A stretch of 53,301 bases of DNA from Frondihabitans sp. Leaf304 (lineage in GTDB: Bacteria > Actinomycetota > Actinomycetes > Actinomycetales > Microbacteriaceae), in NCBI RefSeq assembly GCF_001423105.1, contig NZ_LMNV01000002.1:1687066-1740366 (forward strand). The letters run 5' to 3'. Positions 7,722 to 15,336 of the stretch are shown here, piece after piece (the stretch's first letter is position 1; each line of letters opens with the position of its first letter). The position numbers and the translations under genes are program-made. The notes beneath the pieces were generated by a model that made no database searches, had not been told where the DNA came from, and saw only the letters and a list, made by a program, of their open reading frames with translations.

Positions 7722-9044
7722 TTACTTCTCCTTCGCGAGCAGAGCGTTCATCTGCGAGGCGAGATCGTCGGCGACTGTCGCGACGGGCTTGCTCCCGGAG
7801 AACGCGGCGGGCAGTTCGCTGCCCTCGAGGGCGTTCCAGGCCGCGGTGTTCTTCGAGACGGGGAACGGCACGGCGTAGTCGACCGCGTCGAGGAACACCT
7901 GCAGGTCGACCCCCGGCTGCGACTTGGCGAAAGCGGTCTGAGTGCCGGTGTAGGCCGGGATCACCGCGCCCATGTCGCCCTGCTGCTTCTGCGCCTCCTT
8001 CGAGGCCAGGTACACCTGCAGAGCCTGGGCAGCGGCCTTGTTCTTGCTGCCGGCGGCGACGACATTCGAGACGCCGTGGATGACGGTCGCCTGCTTCTCG
8101 CCCTTCGGCAGCGGGTACACCTGCACGTCCTTGGCGATTGACGAGTCGCCGACCTCGGTCCGCGCCCAGCTACCGCCCCAGAACATGGCGACCTTGCCGG
8201 AGGTGAACCACTGGTCGGCCGACGTGTCAGTCAGCTGCTGGATCGTGGGCGAGGAGCCCGACTCGATCAGCTGCGTCCAGAACTCGAGGCCCTTCTTCGT
8301 GGCCGCGGAGTCGTACCCCGACTTGGTGCCGTCGGCGTTGATGACGTCGCCGCCCGACTGCGCGATCGTGTTGTAGTAGGTCGTCTGGCCGTCCATGCCT
8401 CCCGCGACGCCGTAGATGCCTTTGCCCTTCAGCTTCGACGAGATGGTCGCGGCAGCGGTCTGGAAGTCGCTCCAGGTCCAGTCGGCCTTCGGCAGGTCGA
8501 CGCCCGCCTGCTCGAACAGGGCCTTGTTGACCCAGACGCCGATGGTGTCGAAGTCTTTCGGAACGCCGTACTGCACGCCGTCGAGCGAGTAGAGGTCGTC
8601 GAGGGCCGACGAGTAGTTGCTCAGCGTGATGTCGCCCGACTTGACCTCGCCCGTGATGGGCTCGACCTTGCCGTTCGACGCGTAGAGCTGGAAGTTGGGT
8701 CCGTTCAACCAGAAGAGGTCGGGGAGGGTGTTGCTCGACGCCTCGGTCTGCAGCTTCGTGAAGTAGCTGTCGTAGGGCGTGACGTTCACGTTGACCTTGA
8801 TGTTCGGGTATTCCTTGTTGAAGCCCGCGAGGTTCGCCTTGATGGCCTTGACCTGCGTCTGATCCCAGACGCCGTAGGTGAGTTCGGCCTTCGTGTCTTT
8901 CGACGGGGCCTCGTAGGTGCCGGAGCTGCCGGTGTTCGACGACGACGCGCTGCAGCCGGAGGCGAGCAGTGCGACGCCGACTGCGGCGGCCACGCCGAGG
9001 GAGAGCCGGCGTCGTGCCGAACCGGGCCGAGAGGAGATGTGCAT
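7722..9044 (-). CDS. Extracellular sugar-binding lipoprotein of a CUT1 ABC transporter
   Basis: This 440-residue solute-binding protein has a lipoprotein signal peptide (SARRRLSLG, hydrophobic core, lipobox LASGC with Cys31) and a Ser/Gly-rich linker. A type-1 sugar-binding fold follows (ELTYGVWDQTQVKAIKANL, GVPKDFDTIGVWVNKALF, KVAMFWGGSWARTEV). Its length is typical of MalE-like CUT1 receptors. The ATG at 9044 has AAAGGA seven bases upstream. The gene lies between the Gfo-type oxidoreductase and the two permeases. Substrate identity is not visible, but co-regulation with the SIS-ROK-NagA operon suggests an amino-sugar-containing ligand. Confidence 0.93.
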   Translation of the reverse strand: MHISSRPGSARRRLSLGVAAAVGVALLASGCSASSSNTGSSGTYEAPSKDTKAELTYGVWDQTQVKAIKANLAGFNKEYPNIKVNVNVTPYDSYFTKLQTEASSNTLPDLFWLNGPNFQLYASNGKVEPITGEVKSGDITLSNYSSALDDLYSLDGVQYGVPKDFDTIGVWVNKALFEQAGVDLPKADWTWSDFQTAAATISSKLKGKGIYGVAGGMDGQTTYYNTIAQSGGDVINADGTKSGYDSAATKKGLEFWTQLIESGSSPTIQQLTDTSADQWFTSGKVAMFWGGSWARTEVGDSSIAKDVQVYPLPKGEKQATVIHGVSNVVAAGSKNKAAAQALQVYLASKEAQKQQGDMGAVIPAYTGTQTAFAKSQPGVDLQVFLDAVDYAVPFPVSKNTAAWNALEGSELPAAFSGSKPVATVADDLASQMNALLAKEK

Positions 9045-9070
9045 GACGTGTCCTTTGGGTGAGGCCGTCG

Positions 9071-10333
9071 CTAGACGGCGGGGGCGGGTGCAGGGATGGT
9101 GGTGCGGGCGAAGTGATCGAGCAGTTCGGGCGAGAGCGCGGGTACGTCGAATGGCTGCGAGCCGGAGCGCAGAGAACGGGCGGCCAAGGATCCTGCGGCC
9201 ACCGCTGCGCGCGCAGCCACCGGTGACAGCGTGACCGGCTTCTCCCGCCCGACGAATGCCAGGAACTCGCGCATCGTGAGCACGTCAGCGTCTTCGTGGC
9301 CGGTCGATACCCCTTCGATCGGGTACTCCACGTCGCCGGCGGTCTGCCATTCGGCTTCGTGACGACGGTTCCAGACCTTGACGACTCCGCCGGCCGTGTC
9401 GCCGACGTTCTCGAGACGACCCTCGGTGCCGATGACGGTGTAGTTGCGCCAGTAGTCGGGCGTGAAGTGGCACTGCTCGTAACTGGCGAGCACGCCGTTC
9501 GAGAGGGTCATCATCATCATCGACACGTCTTCGACGTCGACGACCGGGTTGAGACGGGTCTGAGTCAGGGGCGGCCAGCTGTCGTACGAGAACCAGTCGT
9601 GCACCGTCTCGCCCTCGTGGGTGTCGCGGTCGACGACGTCGCCGTAGACCACGAGGTCGCCCATGCCCACGACTCGAGTCGTGTAGGCGCCCGCGAGCAG
9701 GTGCACCACGTCAATGTCGTGGCTGGCCTTCTGCAGCAGCAGGGTGTTCGTCTTGCTCCGGTCGGCGTGCCAGTCTTTGAAGTAGTAGTCGCCGCCGTTG
9801 CCCACGAAATGCCGCACCCAGACGGTCTTGACCTCGCCGATCTCGCCGCGGGCGATGATGTCGTGCATGAGCCGGACGACGGCAGCGTGGCGGAAGTTGT
9901 GGCCCACGTAGAGCTTCGTGCCGGTCTCGTGAGCTGTGCGAAGCACCTCGTCGGCGTCTTCGACCGTGATGGCGAGAGGCTTCTCGAGATAGACCGCGAT
10001 GCCCGCGCGGAGGAAGTCGATGGCGATCTCGGCATGCGTCCAGTCGGGTGTCGTCACGATCACGGCGTCGAGTTCAGCGTGCTCGATCAGGGCCGTGTGC
10101 GAGTCGAATACCTCGACCCCCGGTCCGAACTCGGGTGCGATGCGGCCGCGACCCTCGGGAGTCGTGTCGGCTGCGGCGACCAGGACGGCGTTCTCATCGG
10201 ACGAGGCGACGTGGTGGGCGATATAGGCGCGCTGGCCGACGCCGACGAGGCCGACGCGCAGGGCGCCGGGGCCACGCGAGGCACCGCCCGGGGTGGCCGA
10301 CTCGCGGCTGGTGGTTTCGTGATTGGAAGTCAC
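9071..10333 (-). CDS. Gfo/Idh/MocA-family oxidoreductase
   Basis: This 420-residue protein is predicted to be an NAD(P)-dependent sugar or sugar-derivative dehydrogenase. A Rossmann motif (RVGLVGVGQRAYIAHHV) near the N-terminus is followed by the family motif EKPLAIT, and the C-terminal half is the GFO_IDH_MocA_C-type sheet domain. The start is taken as the GTG at 10333, because GGAG lies at the right distance and a good promoter ends about 30 bases upstream. An ATG at 10360 would lie at the predicted transcription start with no ribosome-binding site. The gene is first in the operon. Enzymes of this type near sugar transporters often oxidise inositols, amino sugars or oligosaccharide ends; the substrate here is unknown. 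Confidence 0.9.
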   Translation of the reverse strand: MTSNHETTSRESATPGGASRGPGALRVGLVGVGQRAYIAHHVASSDENAVLVAAADTTPEGRGRIAPEFGPGVEVFDSHTALIEHAELDAVIVTTPDWTHAEIAIDFLRAGIAVYLEKPLAITVEDADEVLRTAHETGTKLYVGHNFRHAAVVRLMHDIIARGEIGEVKTVWVRHFVGNGGDYYFKDWHADRSKTNTLLLQKASHDIDVVHLLAGAYTTRVVGMGDLVVYGDVVDRDTHEGETVHDWFSYDSWPPLTQTRLNPVVDVEDVSMMMMTLSNGVLASYEQCHFTPDYWRNYTVIGTEGRLENVGDTAGGVVKVWNRRHEAEWQTAGDVEYPIEGVSTGHEDADVLTMREFLAFVGREKPVTLSPVAARAAVAAGSLAARSLRSGSQPFDVPALSPELLDHFARTTIPAPAPAV

Positions 10334-10366
10334 ATTTTCTCCGCGACTTTGCGTGAACATGATTCA

Positions 10367-10396
10367 AACATAGCCAAAACGATCATGAAGTGACAA
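10367..10396 (-). promoter_or_regulatory. Candidate promoter of the Gfo-ABC-DUF4832 operon
   Basis: Minus-strand TTGTCA (10396-10391) and TATGTT (10372-10367) are separated by 18 bases. Transcription would start near 10360, leaving about 27 bases of leader before the GTG start and its GGAG site. A TTTGATCGCG sequence at 10434-10443, just upstream of the -35, repeats part of the palindrome at 10592-10627. Confidence 0.55.
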
Positions 10397-10591
10397 TAAA
10401 TGTTCTCGGGACTGCACGAAAGTCAGAATTCCGTTTGATCGCGGTTGTTTACGAGACCGAAACACTCACGGGCCGGGCTGCACGCTTCTGCTGCCGTGGC
10501 TGTGGTGTTGCGGCTGAGCCGCTGCCGGTAAGGAGCTGCCGGTCGCTGAGCCGACGCCGGTCCCGTCCGGAGGGCACATCACCCTTGCGAC

Positions 10592-10627
10592 GTTTTGCGC
10601 GGCGTCAAATTTGATCGCGCGCAAAAC
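10592..10627. promoter_or_regulatory. 36-base nested palindrome, probable operator
   Basis: The outer arms GTTTTGCGCG (10592-10601) and CGCGCAAAAC (10618-10627) are perfectly complementary. The centre TCAAATTTGA (10605-10614) is itself a perfect palindrome, and only three bases on each side break the symmetry. The core CGTCAAATTTGATC (10603-10616) recurs with one change on the opposite strand at 11631-11644, beside the DeoR/SIS promoters. The palindrome sits in a 473-base gene-free stretch (10334-10806). That stretch also holds the operon promoter and a second, unrelated palindrome at 10696-10752. I see no gene in it. Confidence 0.65.
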
Positions 10628-10695
10628 ACCTCTCTGGAGATGCCCTGCCCGGCGCGCTCGACCTCGCGCGCATCGGCCCGAGGCCGGACGCCCGG

Positions 10696-10752
10696 CGAGA
10701 GTGCCCAAGTCGGGGTCGGCAATCGATTCGGGGCCCCACTTGGGCACTCTCG
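10696..10752. repeat. 57-base intergenic palindrome (REP-like)
   Basis: Perfect 15-base arms CGAGAGTGCCCAAGT (10696-10710) and ACTTGGGCACTCTCG (10738-10752) enclose a partly self-complementary centre with AATCGATT in the middle. It lies 55 bases after the end of the DeoR gene. Its size, arm length and CGAGA...TCTCG ends match another palindrome at 28997-29055. It could serve as a terminator for the DeoR gene or be a dispersed repeat; there is no T-run. Confidence 0.75.
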
Positions 10753-10806
10753 GCGACCCGCACAGGCAGGCAAGCAAGAAGACAGGCAGGGCGGCAGACT
10801 GCCGAC

Positions 10807-11595
10807 CTACGAGGCGATGACGATCTCGACTCCCGCCGCGCCGAGACCCCGCTCGAGCTCGGCGGGCACGGGCCGGTCGGTGACCAGCACGTCGATCTGG
10901 TCGAGCGGACAGATGCGCGCGAACGTCGTCTTCTCCATCTTGGTGGAGTCGGCGACGACGACGACCTTCTTCGCGACCTTGGCGAACTGCTGGCTCACAT
11001 CGGCCTCGCCCTCGTGCAGGGTCGTCGCACCGAAGCGCACACTCAGCCCGTCGACGCCGAGGATCGCTACGTCGAGCGCCATCTCGGCCAGCGAGTTCGA
11101 GACCAGCGGACCCACGAGCTCGTACGACTGACGCCGAGACACCCCGCCGGTGACGACGATCTTGACGTGCGAGCGCACCGACAGCTCGTAGGCGATGTTG
11201 AGCGCATTCGTCACGATGGTGACGCCGAAGTCGCCGTCGGAGCGCACGAGCCGGTCGCTCCGGCCGAGCTCCCGGGCGACCTCGCTCGTCGTCGTGCCGC
11301 CGTTCAGCCCCACCGAGTCGCTCACCGAGACGAGCGCAGCGGCGGCCCGTGCAATGGTCATCTTCGCCTCGGCCTGCCGGGCGATCTTGTACTGGAGCGG
11401 CAGCTCGTAGCCACTGCCGAGCGACGACGCACCGCCGTGGGTCCGCGTGACGAGCCGCTGCTCCGCGAGCGTCGCCAGGTCGCGTCGCGCCGTCGCGGCC
11501 GAGATGCCGAGCGCCTCGCCGATCTGGGCGATCGTCACATTGCCGCGTTCCGAGACCAGTTCGAGGAGCTCGTTCAAGCGCTGCTGCTGCGTCAT
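10807..11595 (-). CDS. DeoR-family regulator of amino-sugar genes
   Basis: This 262-residue regulator has an N-terminal DeoR helix-turn-helix (MTQQQRLNELLELVSERG, then IGEALGISAATARRDLATL). The C-terminal sugar-phosphate sensing domain shows the usual GLNGGTTTSEVAREL and VVVADSTKM motifs. It is most like the AgaR/NagR type and is clearly paralogous to the DeoR protein at 48048-48863. It is divergent from the SIS-ROK-NagA operon. A TAGGAT -10 box on the minus strand (11607-11602) would place the transcript start at or next to the ATG, so the mRNA may be leaderless. Its probable operator GATCRAATTTGACG occurs between the two promoters and again upstream of the transporter operon. The inducer is likely an amino-sugar phosphate. 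Confidence 0.9.
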   Translation of the reverse strand: MTQQQRLNELLELVSERGNVTIAQIGEALGISAATARRDLATLAEQRLVTRTHGGASSLGSGYELPLQYKIARQAEAKMTIARAAAALVSVSDSVGLNGGTTTSEVARELGRSDRLVRSDGDFGVTIVTNALNIAYELSVRSHVKIVVTGGVSRRQSYELVGPLVSNSLAEMALDVAILGVDGLSVRFGATTLHEGEADVSQQFAKVAKKVVVVADSTKMEKTTFARICPLDQIDVLVTDRPVPAELERGLGAAGVEIVIAS

Positions 11596-11630
11596 GGGGC
11601 AATCCTAGGGTGGTGACGACTCGGATCCTT

Positions 11631-11682
11631 GATCGAATTTGACGTTTTTCTCTTGAATCACTCACAACCGATCTTCTAGGAT
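11631..11682 (+). promoter_or_regulatory. DeoR box and promoter of the SIS-ROK-nagA operon
   Basis: TTGAAT (11653-11658) and TAGGAT (11677-11682), 18 bases apart, form a plausible promoter 46 bases before the SIS start codon. Directly upstream, GATCGAATTTGACG (11631-11644) matches 13 of 14 bases of the palindrome core at 10603-10616 read on the opposite strand. Placed between the divergent promoters, it could control both the regulator and the catabolic operon. Confidence 0.55.
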
Positions 11683-11728
11683 GCTCATCAGCGCATGCCG
11701 CCGCTCAGCGTGATCGAAAGGACCCTCC

Positions 11729-12610
11729 ATGACCGACACCTTCGTGGCCGAAGAACTGGCCTCCCAGCCCGAGACCTGGCGGAGGGCGGCCGCACTCGCC
11801 CCCGAGTTCGCCGACGCGCTGCCCCAGCCCGGAGAACGCGTCGCGGTCGTCGGCTGCGGCACGAGCTGGTTCATCGCGATGACGTATGCCGTGCTCCGCG
11901 AGCGCGCCGGCCTCGGTCTGACCGACGCCTTCGCCGGATCCGAGTATCCCGTCGGTCGTGAGTACGACCGCGTCGTCGCCATCTCGCGCTCGGGTACGAC
12001 GACCGAGATCGTGCAGCTTCTAGCCGGGCTCACCACCCAGAAGACCGTGCTGCTGACCGCGGTCGGAGACTCCCCCGCCGCCGCCGAGGCCGACCAGGTC
12101 ATCGCGCTGCCCTTCGCCGACGAGCGGTCGGTCGTGCAGACGCGCTTCGCCACCACGGGGCTGGCACTCCTTCGCGCCGGCCTCGGCGACGACATCGAGA
12201 TGCTGGCGCGCCAGGCCGAGATCGCGCTCGACCTGCCCATCGACGATCTGCTCTCGGCCGAGCAGGTCACCTTCATCGGCACCGGGCCGGCGGTCGGCCT
12301 CACCTTCGAGGCGGCGCTCAAGACCCGCGAGGCCGCGCAGTTCTGGGCCGAGTCGTATCCGTCGATGGACTACCGTCACGGCCCGATCGCCATCGCTCAG
12401 CCCGGCCGTCTCGTCTGGTCGCTCGACGAGGCTCCCGAGGGGCTCGTCGACGACGTCGATGCCACCGGCGCCACCTTCGTGCATCACGATCTCGACCCGC
12501 AGGCGGCCCTCGTCGTGGTGCACCGCTTCGCCGTCGCCCTCGCCGTGGCGCGCGGTCTCGACCCCGATCACCCCCGCTCGCTGACGCGCTCCGTCATACT
12601 CGCCTCGTGA
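11729..12610 (+). CDS. SIS-domain sugar-phosphate isomerase/deaminase (AgaS/NagB-II-like)
   Basis: This 293-residue protein has two sugar-isomerase (SIS) domains. The first contains VVGCGTSWFIAMTYAVL and ISRSGTTTEIVQLL, the phosphosugar-binding serine motif. The second contains FIGTGPAVGLTFEAALKTREAAQFWAES-type sequence followed by YRHGPIA. It resembles the isomerase half of glucosamine-fructose-6-phosphate synthase without the glutaminase domain, as in AgaS and NagB-II deaminases. The likely reaction is amino-sugar-6-phosphate to ketose-6-phosphate plus ammonia. AAAGGA lies six bases before the ATG. It is first of three overlapping genes, and its close paralog is at 44805-45779. Whether it prefers GlcN6P or GalN6P cannot be told from sequence alone. 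Confidence 0.9.
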   Translation: MTDTFVAEELASQPETWRRAAALAPEFADALPQPGERVAVVGCGTSWFIAMTYAVLRERAGLGLTDAFAGSEYPVGREYDRVVAISRSGTTTEIVQLLAGLTTQKTVLLTAVGDSPAAAEADQVIALPFADERSVVQTRFATTGLALLRAGLGDDIEMLARQAEIALDLPIDDLLSAEQVTFIGTGPAVGLTFEAALKTREAAQFWAESYPSMDYRHGPIAIAQPGRLVWSLDEAPEGLVDDVDATGATFVHHDLDPQAALVVVHRFAVALAVARGLDPDHPRSLTRSVILAS

Positions 12611-13506
12611 CTTCTGCCGACCTCGACCGCGACGCCGCCCCCACGGTCGTCGGCGTCGACGTCGGCGGCACCACGATCAAGGCGCGCCTGTTCGACGGCT
12701 CCGCCGAGGTCGTCGGCGAGTGGCGCGTCGCCACTCCGTCGGGTGATCTCGACGCGTCGGGCACCATCCGTGCCGTGGCCGAGATCGTCGACGCCGCCCG
12801 TCGGCTCCGGCCGGTCGCGGCCGTGGGGCTCGCCGTTCCCGGCGTGGTCGACGACGAAGCGGGCGTCGCGGTCGCCAGCTTCAATCTGGGCTGGCGCGAC
12901 CTGCCGCTCCGCGACCTGCTCTCCTCCCAGATCGGGCTGCCGGTCGGATTCGGCCAGGACGTCCGGGCCGGTGCTCTCGCCGAGAGCACGACCGGCGCCG
13001 CCCGCGACGTCCCCGGCGGTATGGCGTTCGTGGCGATCGGCACCGGGCTCGCGAGCGCGTTCGTGCAGGGCGGCACCGCCCTCGTCTCGGGCGGGTGGGC
13101 TGGCGAGATCGGCCAGGTCGTTCTTCGGCACGGTGCCCTCGCGGGGCTGCGCGTCGAAGAGGTGGCCTCGGCGGGTGGCCTGGCGCGGCGGCTGGGGGCG
13201 GCGAACGCGCGCGAGGCGGCGGAGAGAGTGCGGGCCGCGGATCCTCGGGCTGTCGCGCTCTGGAACGACGCCGTGGAGGTGCTCGCCGACACTCTTTCGT
13301 GGATCGCGGCCGTCGCGGCTCCCGAGATGATCGTCGTGGGTGGCGGACTCGCCGAGGCGGGCGATCTGCTGTTCGATCCGCTGCGGAGAGCGCTTGACGA
13401 ACGCCTGGCGTTCTCGCGCCGGCCGACCCTCGCGCGTGCCGCGCACGGTGACGCCGCAGCGATCGTCGGGGCCGGCGTGCTCGCGCGGACGGCGCTGCTC
13501 CCATGA
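12607..13506 (+). CDS. ROK-family sugar kinase without the usual zinc motif
   Basis: This 299-residue kinase is predicted to phosphorylate an amino sugar such as GlcNAc, providing substrate for NagA. It has the ATPase-fold phosphate motif VGVDVGGTTIKARLFDG near the N-terminus, the VGLAVPGVVDDEAG segment, GQDVRAGALAE, and the C-terminal VVGGGLAEAG. The ROK zinc site (GHxxV followed by CxCGxxGC) is missing: the region reads AGEIGQVVLRHGAL with no cysteines, so it is a divergent, zinc-free ROK protein. The GTG start at 12607 overlaps the SIS stop codon by four bases (GTGA). The next gene overlaps its end by four bases. Confidence 0.88.
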   Translation: MTSADLDRDAAPTVVGVDVGGTTIKARLFDGSAEVVGEWRVATPSGDLDASGTIRAVAEIVDAARRLRPVAAVGLAVPGVVDDEAGVAVASFNLGWRDLPLRDLLSSQIGLPVGFGQDVRAGALAESTTGAARDVPGGMAFVAIGTGLASAFVQGGTALVSGGWAGEIGQVVLRHGALAGLRVEEVASAGGLARRLGAANAREAAERVRAADPRAVALWNDAVEVLADTLSWIAAVAAPEMIVVGGGLAEAGDLLFDPLRRALDERLAFSRRPTLARAAHGDAAAIVGAGVLARTALLP

Positions 13507-14711
13507 GCGCCGGTCGCCTGCCCGGCGCCTCCCTCGACGGGCGGGAGCGCAGGATCCTGCGGCTCGACCGGGTCGTCACACCCACCTCGGTCTTCGCCCC
13601 CGGCTTCGTCGTCGTACTCCACGGCCTGATCGACTTCGTCGGCGCCGTCCTTCCGCCCGGGCTCGACGCCGCGGAGGTGGAGCACGTCACCGGAACCGCC
13701 CTGCCGGGCTTCGTCGACCAGCACGTGCACGGCGCCCTCGGCATCGACTTCGGCTCGGCGACCGCCGCGGAGGCGCTTCGCGTCGTCGACTACCACGCCG
13801 CCCGGGGCTCGACGAGTCTCGTGGCCTCGGTGGCCACCGCCCCGCTGCCGGCTCTGGAGCAGGCGCTAGACACGCTGGCTCCGCTCGTCGCGGTCGGCCA
13901 CCTCGCCGGCATCCACCTCGAGGGGCCCTTCCTGTCAGCCGCTCGCCGTGGAGCGCACGATGCGTCGCTGCTGGTTCCGCCGACGGTCGAGGCTCTTTCC
14001 CGCCTGGTCGACGCGGCGGCCGGGTCGCTCCGCATGGTCACGCTCGCTCCCGAGCTGCCCGGTGGCCTCGACGCGGTCTCGTGGCTCGTCGAGCGCGGCA
14101 TCACCGTCGCCCTCGGCCACTCCGACTGCGACGCCGCGACCGCGACCGCGGCCTTCGATCGGGGTGCGACCGTCGTCACCCACCTCTTCAACGGCATGCG
14201 GCCGCTGCACCACCGTGAGCCGGGGCTCGTGGGCGCAGCTCTCGACGACGACCGGGTCAGTGTCGAGCTGATTCTCGACGGCCACCACGTCGCGGGGTCG
14301 GTGGCCGCGCTGGTGCGACGCCTCGCTCCCAACCGCCTCGTGCTGGTGTCGGACGCGATGAGTGCGACCGGTCTGGGCGACGGATCCTATGCGATTGCCG
14401 GATCGGCGGTCACGGTGACCGACAGCGTCGCGATGCTGGCCGACGGGTCGTCGCTCGCGGGGAGCACCGCCACGGTCGGCGATGCGCTGGTGCAGTTGGC
14501 CGAGCTCAGCACCGCACGCTCGGCGGGGGCAGCGTCGGCGCCATCGATCGCAGTCGAGGCCGCTGCCGTGACGTCGGTTTCAGCATCGAGGGGCCTCGGC
14601 CTGGTGCCGCCTCTCTCGCCCGGCGCTCCCGCCGACCTCGTGATCGTGGACGACCGGACGTTCGGAGTCGAGAGGGTCTTGCGCCGAGGCAGCTGGCTCT
14701 CCGTGCGCTGA
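13503..14711 (+). CDS. nagA: N-acetylglucosamine-6-phosphate deacetylase
   Basis: This 402-residue amidohydrolase should remove acetate from GlcNAc-6-phosphate or GalNAc-6-phosphate in the cytoplasm. The signature residues are present: the HVH metal motif at 74-76, HLEGPFLS, VALGHSDCDAATATAAF, VTHLFNGMRPLHHREPG, and the catalytic-aspartate region LVSDAMSATG. The ATG at 13503 overlaps the kinase stop codon (ATGA). It completes a kinase-deacetylase-deaminase route with the two genes upstream. The N-terminal 20 residues are Arg-rich and longer than in typical NagA. The closest alternative role is an AgaA-type GalNAc6P deacetylase, which has the same fold and motifs. Confidence 0.92.
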   Translation: MSAGRLPGASLDGRERRILRLDRVVTPTSVFAPGFVVVLHGLIDFVGAVLPPGLDAAEVEHVTGTALPGFVDQHVHGALGIDFGSATAAEALRVVDYHAARGSTSLVASVATAPLPALEQALDTLAPLVAVGHLAGIHLEGPFLSAARRGAHDASLLVPPTVEALSRLVDAAAGSLRMVTLAPELPGGLDAVSWLVERGITVALGHSDCDAATATAAFDRGATVVTHLFNGMRPLHHREPGLVGAALDDDRVSVELILDGHHVAGSVAALVRRLAPNRLVLVSDAMSATGLGDGSYAIAGSAVTVTDSVAMLADGSSLAGSTATVGDALVQLAELSTARSAGAASAPSIAVEAAAVTSVSASRGLGLVPPLSPGAPADLVIVDDRTFGVERVLRRGSWLSVR

Positions 14712-14777
14712 GTGTCCGCGATCTCACCGTCAGTGATCTGCTGACGTCACCGGTGCCGTGACGTCGTCTCGAGGAAA

Positions 14778-14806
14778 ACCCGAGGCGGGATCAGGCCGCC
14801 TCGGGT
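14778..14806 (-). terminator. Terminator overlapping the BLUF gene stop codon
   Basis: Arms ACCCGAGGCGG (14778-14788) and CCGCCTCGGGT (14796-14806) form a perfect 11-pair stem with a 7-base loop that contains the BLUF stop codon. Read on the minus strand, the stem is followed by TTTTCC, so this is a conventional intrinsic terminator for the BLUF gene. It may also stop read-through from the converging nagA operon. Confidence 0.85.
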
Positions 14807-15219
14807 GCTCGATTCTGGAACCACTGCACCAGCTGCCGAACAGCGGGCTGGTCGGCAGCGCCGAGGGCGCCCCGACCGATGTCGTCGAAGGTCGAACGGT
14901 AGCCGGGAATCGACTCGGCAAGCTCGTCGGTCACGGCCTCGTAGCCCATCGACCACGACGGGAAGCGACGTTCGGCCACCTCGTCTTCGACGAGCACTGC
15001 CACGTCGCCGTGTCGGGGATCGGCGGTGATGATCGCCAGGCGATCCCGCACGACCTCGTCAGGTCCCTCGAGGACCTGCAGGAACAGGCCGTCGCGGTAG
15101 AGCAGAAAACCGGTCAGATCGAGCCGGCGGTTGTTCGACCTGCTGTTCATCAGCAGCGTCGCCAGATCGGAATCGTCGAAGGACCCCTTGGCGGCACTCG
15201 TGTAGACCACTGACAACAT
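14791..15219 (-). CDS. BLUF-domain blue-light photoreceptor
   Basis: This 142-residue protein is a stand-alone BLUF (sensor of blue light using FAD) domain with a short C-terminal helical tail. The photocycle residues fall at the spacing known from AppA: Tyr6 (SVVYTSA), Asn30 (SRSNNRRLDLTG), Gln48 (LFLQVLEG), and Trp89 with Met91 (FPSWSMGYEAV). It should therefore bind flavin and respond to blue light. No output domain is fused, so it must signal through a partner, as PixD or YcgF-like short BLUF proteins do. The UvrA2-like gene lies 117 bases upstream on the same strand, with a MarR gene before that, so co-transcription is possible. The gene ends in an intrinsic terminator. Confidence 0.93.
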   Translation of the reverse strand: MLSVVYTSAAKGSFDDSDLATLLMNSRSNNRRLDLTGFLLYRDGLFLQVLEGPDEVVRDRLAIITADPRHGDVAVLVEDEVAERRFPSWSMGYEAVTDELAESIPGYRSTFDDIGRGALGAADQPAVRQLVQWFQNRAPEAA

Positions 15220-15336
15220 GACAGCTCCTGTTCGTTACGACCAGCCTGAACGAAGAGGGCAGCGCAGGCCAGCCCCAGGACAGGGGGCGACCAGACGGGA
15301 ATAGCGAGACGGGACCGTCAGGATCCCGCGCTCCCG

